Positions 1-7,315 of a DNA stretch of 31,674 bases are shown here, piece by piece (position 1 is the first letter of the stretch; each line of letters opens with the position of its first letter). The notes below the pieces were generated by a model. It had not been told where the DNA came from, searched no databases, and saw nothing but the letters and a program-made list of their open reading frames with translations. The translations under genes were made by a program, and so were the position numbers. Location: assembly GCA_964523015.1 (NCBI GenBank), contig CAZFXN010000033.1, forward strand, positions 1 to 31,674, in the 5' to 3' direction. The stretch comes from JAWXBT01 sp964523015. Its GTDB lineage: Bacteria > Bdellovibrionota_C > UBA2361 > J135.

Positions 1-1
1 A

Positions 2-418
2 TTTAGTGCAGTTTTAATAATGATCTTTTTAGCTAATCTTTTAGTACTAAAAGATCGGGCTCCGTCAAAGTTTTTTAGTTGGGTTCTTTTATTTGCTGCG
101 ATACTTCTAAATTACCTCTTTCCAGTTTCTAGCCTTGCTTCGTTTGATCCAATCTTAAGAGTTCTGTTTTCAGGATTACTGATTGGTTTGCCAGTTTTTG
201 CAGCAGCAATTACCTTTAGCTATCTATTTAAGACCCAACTCTCTACCGGCTTTGCATTAGGAATGAATTTAATCGGAGCAATGGCTGGTGGTATGGTTGA
301 GTATGTTTCAATGGCTATTGGAATGAGGGGAGTGTGGTTAGTGGTTTTTGGGATTTATTTACTAGCTTACGTAGCCACCATGGTAAAAGTCAGCGATAGT
401 GATCCTAGTCTCGCTTAG
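2..418 (+). CDS. C-terminal part of a multi-pass membrane protein (partial at window start)
   Basis: The reading frame is open from base 2, before the first ATG at 20, so this is the 3' end of a longer gene. The visible part is almost wholly hydrophobic, with about four membrane segments. A Gly-rich stretch, NLIGAMAGGMVEYVSM near residues 83-98 counted from the ATG, resembles the last helices of large membrane proteins annotated as spermidine-synthase-like or MFS-like; the pattern NLxGAxxGGxxEYxS is familiar from those. That match is from memory, so the function remains open. Its stop overlaps the end of the convergent small gene by 14 bp (405-418). Confidence 0.6.
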   Translation, partial: FSAVLIMIFLANLLVLKDRAPSKFFSWVLLFAAILLNYLFPVSSLASFDPILRVLFSGLLIGLPVFAAAITFSYLFKTQLSTGFALGMNLIGAMAGGMVEYVSMAIGMRGVWLVVFGIYLLAYVATMVKVSDSDPSLA

Positions 419-746
419 AGATACCCTCTAGTCTTGCAACATTTCCCCATAGGCTTTGTGGTTCGCTTTCGCTTGGTAAAGAGAGTGCTAGAGCCGCTCC
501 AATGGCAGAGATAACTTCCTCTGAGATAACTTCTGTAGCTACTAAATCAGTAGCGGGTATAAAAGGGATCTCGTCATTATCTACATCTTTAGCTTTAGCT
601 TTAGCTTTTGCCCCGCCTTTATTTATCCCTGTATTTATCTCTGTATTTGCATCAGTATCTATGTATACAGTCTCTCCGCCTACTCTAGCAGGAAAAGCGA
701 TTATTCGATGATCAGTAGATCCCTTGCCTGGTTTTATAATAGCCAT
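405..746 (-). CDS. Small protein, possible accessory subunit of the neighbouring acyl-CoA carboxylase
   Basis: A 113-residue protein starting MAIIKPGKG. A longer in-frame start at 884 would overlap the lipoprotein gene; I prefer the ATG at 746 because it lies one base after the lipoprotein stop, suggesting coupled translation. Residues from about 30 form tetrapeptide repeats (YIDT, DANT, EINT, GINK) followed by a KAKAKAK hinge. The C-terminus, with EEVISAIGAALALSL and then SLWGNVARLEG, is reminiscent of the tail of OadG/MmdD-type or epsilon-type accessory subunits of acyl-CoA carboxylases and decarboxylases. There is no membrane helix, unlike classical OadG. Position at the end of a carboxyltransferase set supports the guess, but the family assignment is inference. 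Confidence 0.6.
   Translation of the reverse strand: MAIIKPGKGSTDHRIIAFPARVGGETVYIDTDANTEINTGINKGGAKAKAKAKDVDNDEIPFIPATDLVATEVISEEVISAIGAALALSLPSESEPQSLWGNVARLEGISKRD
621..668. repeat. 12-bp tandem repeat, four units, inside the small carboxylase-linked gene
   Basis: Four consecutive 12-bp units on the plus strand: atttatccctgt, atttatctctgt, atttgcatcagt, atctatgtatac. The first two differ at one base and the others are diverged. On the coding (minus) strand they encode YIDT, DANT, EINT and GINK. A 6-bp repeat (ttagct, three copies from about 584-603 onward, encoding KA pairs) lies just beside it. Confidence 0.75.
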
Positions 747-747
747 A

Positions 748-1098
748 CTAGTGACAATCCTCTGGACAGCTATCATTACTCTCTCCACATGGACAACCAA
801 GTGCGAGGCAAACCATCTCTTCACAGAGTCCATTTCCACAGTTATCCGTACAACCTGAAGTGCCCTGTGAGTGAACAGCTCCAATGACTCCTTTTACATA
901 GGTGTCTCCTTCAGGAGTTACGCATTTAGGCGGTAGTGTTTTTAAAAGAGGATTTCCAGCCTCTACGCATCCTTCAAAGGTATCAATTACCTTTGGACTG
1001 GCTCGCATCGTGTCATCTTTTTTGCCGAGAGCAGTAGGGGTACAGCCAGTAGTTAATATAAATATTGCTGAGCTAAAGATAATACTTTTTTTTATCAT
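748..1098 (-). CDS. Cys-rich secreted lipoprotein, function unknown
   Basis: 116 residues. The N-terminus has two lysines, a hydrophobic core and then LTTGC at residues 15-19, a slightly irregular lipobox, so Cys19 is the likely lipidated residue and the protein should sit on the membrane facing outward. Residues 40-65 carry FEGCVEAGNPLL and PPKC, a short motif I recall from small secreted proteins of unknown role. The last 35 residues hold eight cysteines in a CGNGLCEE...CPC...CPEDC pattern, probably disulphide-bonded. A Shine-Dalgarno GGAG lies 7 bases before the ATG. It starts 21 bp after the carboxyltransferase stop and ends one base before the next gene, so it appears co-transcribed with them. 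Its link to a cytoplasmic enzyme is unexplained. Confidence 0.8.
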   Translation of the reverse strand: MIKKSIIFSSAIFILTTGCTPTALGKKDDTMRASPKVIDTFEGCVEAGNPLLKTLPPKCVTPEGDTYVKGVIGAVHSQGTSGCTDNCGNGLCEEMVCLALGCPCGESNDSCPEDCH

Positions 1099-1119
1099 GA
1101 TTTTCTCCGATTCCTTTTA

Positions 1120-2670
1120 TTATAATGGAATATTTCCATGTTTCTTTCTTGGATTAGTTTGTTTCTTATTTTTTAAAATATCAAAACTTTCAATAATCTT
1201 TGGCCGTGTCTCGCTCGGTTCGATAACTGCATCAATAAAGCCTAGCTCAGCGACCTCCCAAGGATTTGCGAATTTATCTTTATACATGTTCACTAGCTCT
1301 TGACGTTTCTCTTGTAGGTTACCTTTCTTTTCCGCATCACTAAGCTCTTTTCTAAAGATAATACTGACCGCGCCCTCTGGACCCATTACGGCTACTTCCG
1401 CAGTTGGGTAGGCTAGGTTTACATCACCTCTTAGGTGTTTAGAGCTCATCACATCATAAGCCCCACCATAAGCCTTTCTTGTTATGATAGTCACTTTGGG
1501 TACTGTAGCTTCAGCAAAGGCGTAGAGCAATTTCGCCCCATGTCTTATAATTCCACCGTGTTCCTGATTTACACCAGGCAAAAATCCAGGAACATCAACC
1601 AGGGTTAAGATCGGAATATTAAAGGCATCACAGAATCTAACAAAGCGAGCACCTTTAATACTTGCATTTATATCTAGGCAACCAGCCATCTCTTTTGGTT
1701 GATTAGCAACGACACCAATTGAATATCCGTTAAGTCTTATAAATCCAACTACCATATTTTTGGCAAAGAATGGTTGGATCTCAAAAAACTCTCCAATATC
1801 TGCAATCCGGTTGATAATATCCCGAATATCATAAGGCTTATTTGAGTTAGTTGGAACTATATCATTGAGAGTGAGATCTCTACGAGCGGGGAGATCGTTA
1901 TTCATCACTCTTGGAGTCGGATCAATATTGTTTTGCGGAATAAAACTAAAGAGTTTTCGAGCAGTCTTTAAGCACTCCTGATCGGTTTCACTTAGGAGAT
2001 GGGCTACTCCACTTATTGAGTTATGAGTCATTGCTCCACCAAGCTCTTCCTTTTCGACTTCTTCTTTGGTGACAGATTTAATAACTTCAGGGCCAGTAAT
2101 AAACATATGGCTAGTGTTATTAACCATCAAAACAAAATCTGTTATGGCCGGGGAGTATACTGCACCACCAGCACATGGGCCCATAATTAAAGAGAGCTGT
2201 GGGATGACACCTGAACAGAGAGTGTTCCTTAGAAAAATATCGGCATAGCCACCTAGGCTCTCAACACCCTCCTGGATTCGTGCTCCGCCTGAATCATTAA
2301 GGCCAATCACAGGGCAACCGTTCTCTTCGGCTAGATCCATAATCTTTACAATTTTTCGAGCATGGTACGTAGCGAGTGATCCACCAAAGACTGTAAAATC
2401 TTGAGCGAAGACAAAAACATTTCTACCGTCAATTTTGCCGTAGCCGGTAACAACACCATCTCCAAGAAATCGTTTTTCATCTAAACCAAAGTTTGATGAT
2501 TTATGAGTTACAAATTTATCAACTTCAGAAAATGTCCCAGAATCTAATAGTAGATTAATTCTCTCTCTAGCGGTTAACTTGCCAGCTTCGTGCTGTTTGG
2601 TGATTCGATCTTCTCCACCACCAAGCTCGGCTAGTTTATTTCGTTCTTTTAGTTGGGATGTTTGATCCAT
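1120..2670 (-). CDS. Acyl-CoA carboxylase carboxyltransferase subunit (propionyl-/methylmalonyl-CoA type)
   Basis: 516 residues, the usual length for the PccB/MmdA family. These enzymes move a carboxyl group between carboxybiotin and an acyl-CoA. The N-terminal half has SGGARIQEG and the Gly-rich GPCAGGAVYSPA oxyanion region; the C-terminal half has QEHGGIIRHGAKLLYAFAEA and KAYGGAYDVMSSKH. The Asp in GGAYDVM corresponds, as I recall, to the residue favouring propionyl-CoA over acetyl-CoA (Asp422 in Streptomyces PccB). With methylmalonyl-CoA mutase next door, either propionyl-CoA carboxylase beta or methylmalonyl-CoA decarboxylase alpha fits. No biotin carrier or biotin carboxylase gene is in the window. 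It heads a leftward three-gene set and is divergent from the mutase. Only a weak AGAG precedes the start. Confidence 0.93.
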   Translation of the reverse strand: MDQTSQLKERNKLAELGGGEDRITKQHEAGKLTARERINLLLDSGTFSEVDKFVTHKSSNFGLDEKRFLGDGVVTGYGKIDGRNVFVFAQDFTVFGGSLATYHARKIVKIMDLAEENGCPVIGLNDSGGARIQEGVESLGGYADIFLRNTLCSGVIPQLSLIMGPCAGGAVYSPAITDFVLMVNNTSHMFITGPEVIKSVTKEEVEKEELGGAMTHNSISGVAHLLSETDQECLKTARKLFSFIPQNNIDPTPRVMNNDLPARRDLTLNDIVPTNSNKPYDIRDIINRIADIGEFFEIQPFFAKNMVVGFIRLNGYSIGVVANQPKEMAGCLDINASIKGARFVRFCDAFNIPILTLVDVPGFLPGVNQEHGGIIRHGAKLLYAFAEATVPKVTIITRKAYGGAYDVMSSKHLRGDVNLAYPTAEVAVMGPEGAVSIIFRKELSDAEKKGNLQEKRQELVNMYKDKFANPWEVAELGFIDAVIEPSETRPKIIESFDILKNKKQTNPRKKHGNIPL

Positions 2671-2798
2671 CTGATTTATTTATCTCTAAAAAGGGAGTTA
2701 AAAGAGGATGCAAAAGCACGCCACAGAGTGTATATTTCTGCTTACTATTGTGTCAATCTGAAGATAATATTGATTAAGTATTCAGGTATCTATAGAGC
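2671..2798. promoter_or_regulatory. Shared divergent promoter region of carboxyltransferase and mutase genes
   Basis: 128 bp between two divergent starts that must contain promoters for both the carboxyltransferase operon and the mutase, unless either is read from farther away. It is AT-rich. I see no convincing -35/-10 pair or operator palindrome, so this entry rests on gene orientation only. Joint control of the two genes is plausible because their products use the same metabolites. Confidence 0.4.
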
Positions 2799-4391
2799 AT
2801 GGCTGATCGTAAAGCTAAATTTGAGACTATCTCCGGCCTAGAAGTAAAAGAGGTCTATACCGAAAGGGATCTACCTAAAGATTTATCTAAATCAGTTGGG
2901 GTAGCAGGGGAGTTTCCATACACCCGTGGTGTTCATAAAACTATGTATAGGGGGCGTCACTGGACGATGCGCCAGTACGCCGGATTCGGTACAGCCAAAG
3001 AGGCCAATGCACGATATCGGTACCTTTTAAGTCAGGGCACTACAGGACTTAGTGTTGCGTTTGATCTACCAACTCAGATGGGACGTGATTCTGATCATCC
3101 GATCGTTAAAGGAGAGGTTGGAAAAGTTGGTGTTGCCATTAGTAGTGTCGAAGACATGAAGGTTCTTCTCTCTGAAATTCCTCTTGATAAAGTTTCAGTC
3201 TCAATGACGATTAATGCTACGGCTAGTATCTTGCTTGCCTTTTTATTGGTAGCAGCTGAGGAGTCGGGCGTGCCGTGGAGTAATCTTAAAGGAACAATTC
3301 AAAATGATGTGCTTAAAGAATATATCGCTCGTGGAACGTATATTTATCCACCAACTCAGGCACTAAAAATCATTACTGACATATTTGAGTTTTGCGCCAA
3401 AGAGGTTCCTGAATGGAACACTATTAGTATCTCCGGGTATCATATTAGAGAAGCCGGTAGCACAGCAGTTGAGGAGGTTGCATTTACCTTAGCTGATGGT
3501 ATTGCTTACGTAGATGCTGCGTTAAAGAAAGGGCTTAAGATAGATGAATTTGCTCCGCGTCTCGCTTTCTTTTTTAATTGTCATAATAATTTCTTAGAAG
3601 AGGTTGCCAAATTTAGAGCAGCTAGAAGGATGTGGGCTAAGATAATGAAGGAGCGATTTAAAGCCAAAGATCCACGTTCTATGATGTTACGGTTTCATAC
3701 TCAAACTGCAGGCAGCTCTCTAACTGCACAGCAGCCACACAATAATATAACTCGTACTACGATTCAGGCTTTGGCTGCTGTACTTGGAGGAACTCAATCT
3801 CTTCATACAAATTCATTTGACGAGGCTCTTGGATTACCAACTGAGGAGAGTGCGTTGATTGCGCTTAGAACTCAGCATGTAATAGCTCATGAATCTGGAG
3901 TTTCTGATTCAGTAGATCCGTTGGGTGGCTCATACCTAGTTGAAAGTTTTACTGATCGAATTGAAACTTTAGCCAATGAGTTGATTGAAAGAGTTGATTC
4001 AATGGGTGGTATGGCCAAAGCAATTGAAGCAGGATTTCCACAACGGTGTATTCAAAAATCAGCTTATGATTATCAGAGAAAAGTTGAAGAGGAAGAGGAG
4101 ATCGTTGTTGGAGTAAATTCTTTTAAAAGCTCTGAGGAACCAAAAGTACCGATTTTAAAGATCGATGATCAAGGGGAGAGGGATCAGGTAAAAAGATTGG
4201 CTGATCTTAGAAAAAACAGAGAGCAAAATCGGGCTAAAGTAGCGCTAGAGAAACTGGGCAATTCATGTAAATCAGGTGAAAATTTGATGCCATTTATTCT
4301 TGAATGCGCTAGAGCGAGGGTAACTCTTGGTGAGATCTCAGATATTTTAAGAGATCATTTTGGTGAGTATCATGAGCAGGTAACCCTTTAA
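2799..4391 (+). CDS. Methylmalonyl-CoA mutase, catalytic (large) subunit
   Basis: 530 residues covering the substrate-binding TIM-barrel half of coenzyme B12-dependent acyl-CoA mutases, which interconvert methylmalonyl-CoA and succinyl-CoA. Diagnostic segments are FPYTRGVHKTMYRGRHWTMRQ near residue 39, GLSVAFDLPTQMGRDSDHP near 83, the NDVLKEYIARGTYIYPP block and RFHTQTAGSSLTAQQPHNN near 300. The Tyr and Arg in TMYRGRHW(T/M)R match active-site positions of the family. The protein ends before the B12-binding DxHxxG domain, so it is the split type (separate small subunit), and that subunit is not in this window. The start MADRKAKF is preceded only by AGAG. Isobutyryl- or ethylmalonyl-type mutases are less likely given the neighbouring carboxyltransferase. 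Confidence 0.94.
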   Translation: MADRKAKFETISGLEVKEVYTERDLPKDLSKSVGVAGEFPYTRGVHKTMYRGRHWTMRQYAGFGTAKEANARYRYLLSQGTTGLSVAFDLPTQMGRDSDHPIVKGEVGKVGVAISSVEDMKVLLSEIPLDKVSVSMTINATASILLAFLLVAAEESGVPWSNLKGTIQNDVLKEYIARGTYIYPPTQALKIITDIFEFCAKEVPEWNTISISGYHIREAGSTAVEEVAFTLADGIAYVDAALKKGLKIDEFAPRLAFFFNCHNNFLEEVAKFRAARRMWAKIMKERFKAKDPRSMMLRFHTQTAGSSLTAQQPHNNITRTTIQALAAVLGGTQSLHTNSFDEALGLPTEESALIALRTQHVIAHESGVSDSVDPLGGSYLVESFTDRIETLANELIERVDSMGGMAKAIEAGFPQRCIQKSAYDYQRKVEEEEEIVVGVNSFKSSEEPKVPILKIDDQGERDQVKRLADLRKNREQNRAKVALEKLGNSCKSGENLMPFILECARARVTLGEISDILRDHFGEYHEQVTL

Positions 4392-4516
4392 TTGCCTGAA
4401 GATATTAACTTAATCTGCTAATATCAGATTCGTAGTCTCTAGAACGACTTTACATTTCCAGTAAAATATAGCTTTTCCTTAGTGTTAAAATTTAGTACCC
4501 TCCAGCCGCTCCTCGT

Positions 4517-4522
4517 TATAAT
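4517..4522 (+). promoter_or_regulatory. Candidate -10 box (TATAAT) for the DksA-like gene
   Basis: A perfect TATAAT lies about 95 bp before the DksA-like start, in the 226-bp gap after the mutase gene. No good TTGACA-like -35 box is found 16-18 bp upstream, so this is a weak prediction. The rest of the gap holds no gene that I can see. Confidence 0.35.
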
Positions 4523-4617
4523 GTTTTTTGGTACATATGACGATTATCGTTGCCTGTCTTATGGGACCGATACATTGAGATTAAAGACTTATTCAGTTTA
4601 ACTTTGGCAAGCCAATT

Positions 4618-5028
4618 ATGAAGAAAAAAGATTTAGACCGATTTAAAAAGATCCTTCAAGAGGAAAAGCAGAAGATTCATAACCATCTGCTAGATTTAAG
4701 TCAGAGTGCAGAAGAGGATCTCGAAAGTAATCTATCAGGGGACTCTGCTGATATTGCATCTTTAGAGATGAACCAAGCTAGTAACTATAAGATTGGTAAA
4801 AGAGAATCTTTTCTACTTAAAAAGATTGAGAAAGCTCTAAACAAGATAGAGGAGAAGACTTTTGGAGATTGTGAGTCTTGTGGTGAAGAGATTACAGTTG
4901 CCCGTCTTGAGGCTCGACCAGTTGCAGAGCTTTGTATCGATTGCAAAACTGAACAGGAAAGTTTAGAGCGCCGCTACTCAAGTCCGGATGATGATCCTAA
5001 TACCGACTTTGATGAGGGTGAGGCGTAG
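4618..5028 (+). CDS. DksA/TraR-family zinc-finger regulator
   Basis: 136 residues. The N-terminal half is a predicted coiled coil rich in Lys and Glu. At its tip is DSADIAS (Asp42, Asp45, Ala47), matching the DxxDxA signature that true DksA inserts into the RNA polymerase secondary channel. A four-cysteine zinc finger follows: Cys85-x2-Cys88 and Cys106-x2-Cys109, with 17 residues between. In the family these proteins act with ppGpp to adjust transcription, especially of rRNA promoters. Conservation of the acidic tip suggests an active RNA polymerase regulator and not just a TraR-like fragment. The C-terminal 25 residues are acidic. It appears to be transcribed alone, with a GC-rich palindrome 35 bp downstream. 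Confidence 0.88.
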   Translation: MKKKDLDRFKKILQEEKQKIHNHLLDLSQSAEEDLESNLSGDSADIASLEMNQASNYKIGKRESFLLKKIEKALNKIEEKTFGDCESCGEEITVARLEARPVAELCIDCKTEQESLERRYSSPDDDPNTDFDEGEA

Positions 5029-5060
5029 GACGTAGTTTTTTCTACTTCTCTCATTTGCCA

Positions 5061-5081
5061 ATCACCGCCACTGTGGCGGTG
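5061..5081. repeat. GC-rich palindrome, left copy flanking the HNH gene
   Basis: ATCACCGCCAC-T-GTGGCGGTG: two 9-base arms that pair perfectly around a central T (5063-5081). It stands out from the AT-rich surroundings. The same palindrome, with the central base complemented (as an inverted copy would show), occurs at 6366-6386 on the other side of the HNH gene. No U-tract follows, so a classical terminator is unlikely. Confidence 0.85.
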
Positions 5082-5353
5082 GATTCTTACAGATCACGAG
5101 ATCCAAAAAAAGATAAAAATATTTTTAAAAATATCACGATCTACCTTGACATGGTTTTTCTTGTATATCGTTAGATGATCACGATTCGTACATAGATATC
5201 GATTAAAGCTACATAAATCTGATATAAAAATTAATTACAAAATGCCACCTCGTTTTTGGATCTTTTGTTGAGATCTCACGATGGTGATGGCTTACCGTTG
5301 GTCAAAAAACCATGTGCTATAAGGGTAAAATAAATTATTTAAGGTGGTGGCTT
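5082..5353. promoter_or_regulatory. AT-rich leader of the HNH gene with repeated TCACGA and a 16-bp palindrome
   Basis: No gene is visible here. TCACGA occurs four times in the same orientation (5094, 5134, 5179, 5276), mostly inside GATCACGA- or TATCACGA-like contexts. A perfect 16-bp palindrome of A/T, atatttttaaaaatat, lies at 5119-5134 and touches the second copy. TTGACA at 5146-5151 could be a -35 box, but I find no well-spaced -10. The layout looks like an operator region; that is inference. Confidence 0.4.
5341..5347 (+). promoter_or_regulatory. Ribosome binding site that decides the HNH start
   Basis: AAGGTGG lies six bases before the ATG at 5354. An earlier in-frame ATG at 5312 has no such site, and the 14 residues it would add look unlike the rest of the protein. 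Confidence 0.65.
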
Positions 5354-6319
5354 ATGATTAGTATAAATAACAATAAAAATATTTGCGAGCTAAATGAAAT
5401 CTCTAATACAGAATTAACTGAAAGAATCTCAATCTTACAAAGCAAAGAACGATCCGTAGTTCTAAGATTTTTAATTCATCTTGGCGAATTTGATAAAAGA
5501 GGGCTTTATCTTAAGGAGGGATACTCTAGCTTATTTGATTACTGTACTAGAAAGTTAAATTTGTCAGAAGGAAGTGCTTTTAGGAGGATGACAGCGGCTC
5601 GATTTTTAAGAGACCATCCTAAGTGTATAAAGAGCTTTGTTAATGGGGATATTACTATCTGCTCAATTGTGGCTAGTGCTAAAGCAATTAAATCTGCAAA
5701 AGCAGGAGTTGAGGATATTATTGGCAAATCAGCAATAGAGGTAAAATCTCTTATGGCTATTGTTGCCCCTGTATCAAAACCTAAAGAGGTTATAAAAGAG
5801 ATAACCATAGCTTCTAAGATTAAGCCAAGGGATGAATTACTAGAGCTTTTTAAAGGGATGGTTTTGGAAGAGATCGAATCAGAGGTTCAAACAGTTAAAG
5901 ATATAGAGACTCGGTATGAGATCAAATTCTCAGTAACAAAAGATATCTTTAATAAGATTCAATCTCTTAAAAGTAAGCTTTCAAATAAACTAGGTGCGGA
6001 TCTCTCGTTAGAGAATATCTTTACTGAGTTAATAAATAAATCTTTAAGTCCTGGCACGACTAGAAAAGCAAAGCCAGCTAATGAGAATTTACGATATATC
6101 CCAGCCTCTATTAAAAGAGAGGTTTTAGATAGGGATAATTCTCAGTGCTCTTATGTATCTAAAGATGGGGTAAGGTGTACTCAGAAACATTATCTAAACT
6201 TTGATCATATCCAACCGTTTGCGCTTGGAGGAAAGTCCTCGAGTGAAAACCTAAGAGTATTATGCAGTGCTCATAATCAGATGTTTAATAGGATGATTTT
6301 TGGAGAGAGAGTTAATTAG
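5354..6319 (+). CDS. DUF222-like HNH endonuclease family protein
   Basis: 321 residues from the preferred start (an ATG at 5312 would give 335). The N-terminal part, including GYSSLFDYCTRKLNLSEGSA, then a helical FLRDHPKC and GDITICSIV region, matches the helical domain found in the abundant DUF222/13E12-like HNH proteins of Bdellovibrio, deltaproteobacteria and actinobacteria. The C-terminal nuclease domain has CSY...CTQKHYLNFDHIQPFALGG followed by NLRVLCSAHNQ, giving the His, Asn and His of the HNH fold; all key residues are present. The middle is a Lys/Glu-rich helical linker. Family members occur in many copies per genome and their biological target is unknown. The gene is alone between two copies of a GC-rich palindrome, which suggests a mobile unit. 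Confidence 0.87.
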   Translation: MISINNNKNICELNEISNTELTERISILQSKERSVVLRFLIHLGEFDKRGLYLKEGYSSLFDYCTRKLNLSEGSAFRRMTAARFLRDHPKCIKSFVNGDITICSIVASAKAIKSAKAGVEDIIGKSAIEVKSLMAIVAPVSKPKEVIKEITIASKIKPRDELLELFKGMVLEEIESEVQTVKDIETRYEIKFSVTKDIFNKIQSLKSKLSNKLGADLSLENIFTELINKSLSPGTTRKAKPANENLRYIPASIKREVLDRDNSQCSYVSKDGVRCTQKHYLNFDHIQPFALGGKSSSENLRVLCSAHNQMFNRMIFGERVN

Positions 6320-6365
6320 AGAGAGCTATATTGGTAACTAAATTATTATTTTTTGTTCAGATTTT

Positions 6366-6386
6366 ATCACCGCCACAGTGGCGGTA
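6366..6386. repeat. GC-rich palindrome, right copy flanking the HNH gene
   Basis: ATCACCGCCAC-A-GTGGCGGT: same 17-base core as the copy at 5064-5080, with central A in place of T. It starts 46 bp after the HNH stop. The remaining bases up to 6460 hold no gene. No run of T follows on either strand, so it does not look like a terminator for the HNH gene or for the convergent phosphatase gene. Confidence 0.85.
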
Positions 6387-6460
6387 AGAAGCGAAAGTAG
6401 AATATGGAGAGATAAAAGCTGTTAGTTGTTGCGAGTTTTCATAGTAAATAGTCTTATTAC

Positions 6461-7282
6461 TCACTCACCCTGTAATATTTCTTGTAATTCCTCAAAAATT
6501 CCTGGCGCAGCAATTAGTGTATTAGAAGCCTTGAGATCCTCTGGTAGATGATCGTCCTTTACTTCGCCTTTTAGAAAACCAACTTTGGCTCCGGCTTCGC
6601 AGGCAATAAGTTTCGCAGCAGCCACATCCCATGGACAAAGTTTAATCTCGTAGTGAGCACCTAGTCTGCCGCAAGCTACCCAGCAGAGATCAATTGCCGC
6701 TGCACCAGCACGGCGAATGCCGCCGACCCGTTTAAGCAGCTCTTTTATATTGCCAACTAAAATATCAATAACCTTTGAGCGATCGTAAGGAAATCCAGTT
6801 GAGATAAGGCAATCTTTAAGATCGGTATGTTTTGAGACTGTAATGGCCTTATCGTTTAATGTTGCTCCTTGACCCTTCACCCCAATAAATAATTCATTTA
6901 AAAACGGCGCATAAACAACGCCAACTAAAACTTCTCCTTTATAGGCGTAGGCTATCGATACACAAACATGTAAGCACCCATGCGCATAGTTTACCGTGCC
7001 ATCAATAGGATCAATAACCCAGACACTCTCACTGTTTAGTTTATCAGATGAGATTGACTGATAAGACTCCTCTGACATTACTAAGTGAGTAGGGAAGGCT
7101 TTTTTTATTTCGTTAACTATGAGTTCTTCAGCTTTTAGATCAGAAGTTGTTACGAGATCAAAATCATTACTTTTAGTGTTTGTGGTAAAATTTTGGTTAT
7201 CTCGAAGATCCTTAATTAAGTCTCCAGCTTTTAGAGCACATCCTTTGGCCAGGTCTAATATATCTTTTAAGTCAGGTTTCAT
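6461..7282 (-). CDS. Inositol monophosphatase family protein
   Basis: 273 residues, the standard length for the SuhB/IMPase family of Mg-dependent sugar phosphatases. Metal-binding motifs are intact: EE at residues 71-72, DPIDGT at 91-96 and the later PWDVAAAKLI block with its Asp. The GIRRAGAAAIDLC segment is also typical. Substrates in the family include inositol-1-phosphate, fructose-1,6-bisphosphate, histidinol phosphate and 3'-phosphoadenosine 5'-phosphate, and sequence alone does not choose between them. The gene is divergent from ispE with only 33 bp between the starts, so promoters must be very close to, or inside, the opposite gene. No clear Shine-Dalgarno precedes the ATG. Confidence 0.92.
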   Translation of the reverse strand: MKPDLKDILDLAKGCALKAGDLIKDLRDNQNFTTNTKSNDFDLVTTSDLKAEELIVNEIKKAFPTHLVMSEESYQSISSDKLNSESVWVIDPIDGTVNYAHGCLHVCVSIAYAYKGEVLVGVVYAPFLNELFIGVKGQGATLNDKAITVSKHTDLKDCLISTGFPYDRSKVIDILVGNIKELLKRVGGIRRAGAAAIDLCWVACGRLGAHYEIKLCPWDVAAAKLIACEAGAKVGFLKGEVKDDHLPEDLKASNTLIAAPGIFEELQEILQGE

Positions 7283-7315
7283 ATTCTATTTAGATTAAGT
7301 ATTCTACTATGACTA

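Noticed and set aside
405..884. Longer start (884) for the small carboxylase-linked gene
   Set aside because: The extra 46 residues are read inside the lipoprotein gene in another frame; the ATG at 746 directly after the lipoprotein stop is more natural.
5061..5081. Intrinsic terminator of the DksA-like gene
   Set aside because: The stem is strong but has only a three-base loop and no T-tract on either strand, and the same palindrome appears after the HNH gene with no T-tract.
5312..5353. Upstream ATG for the HNH gene
   Set aside because: No ribosome binding site, and the added residues do not resemble the family; AAGGTGG supports the ATG at 5354.
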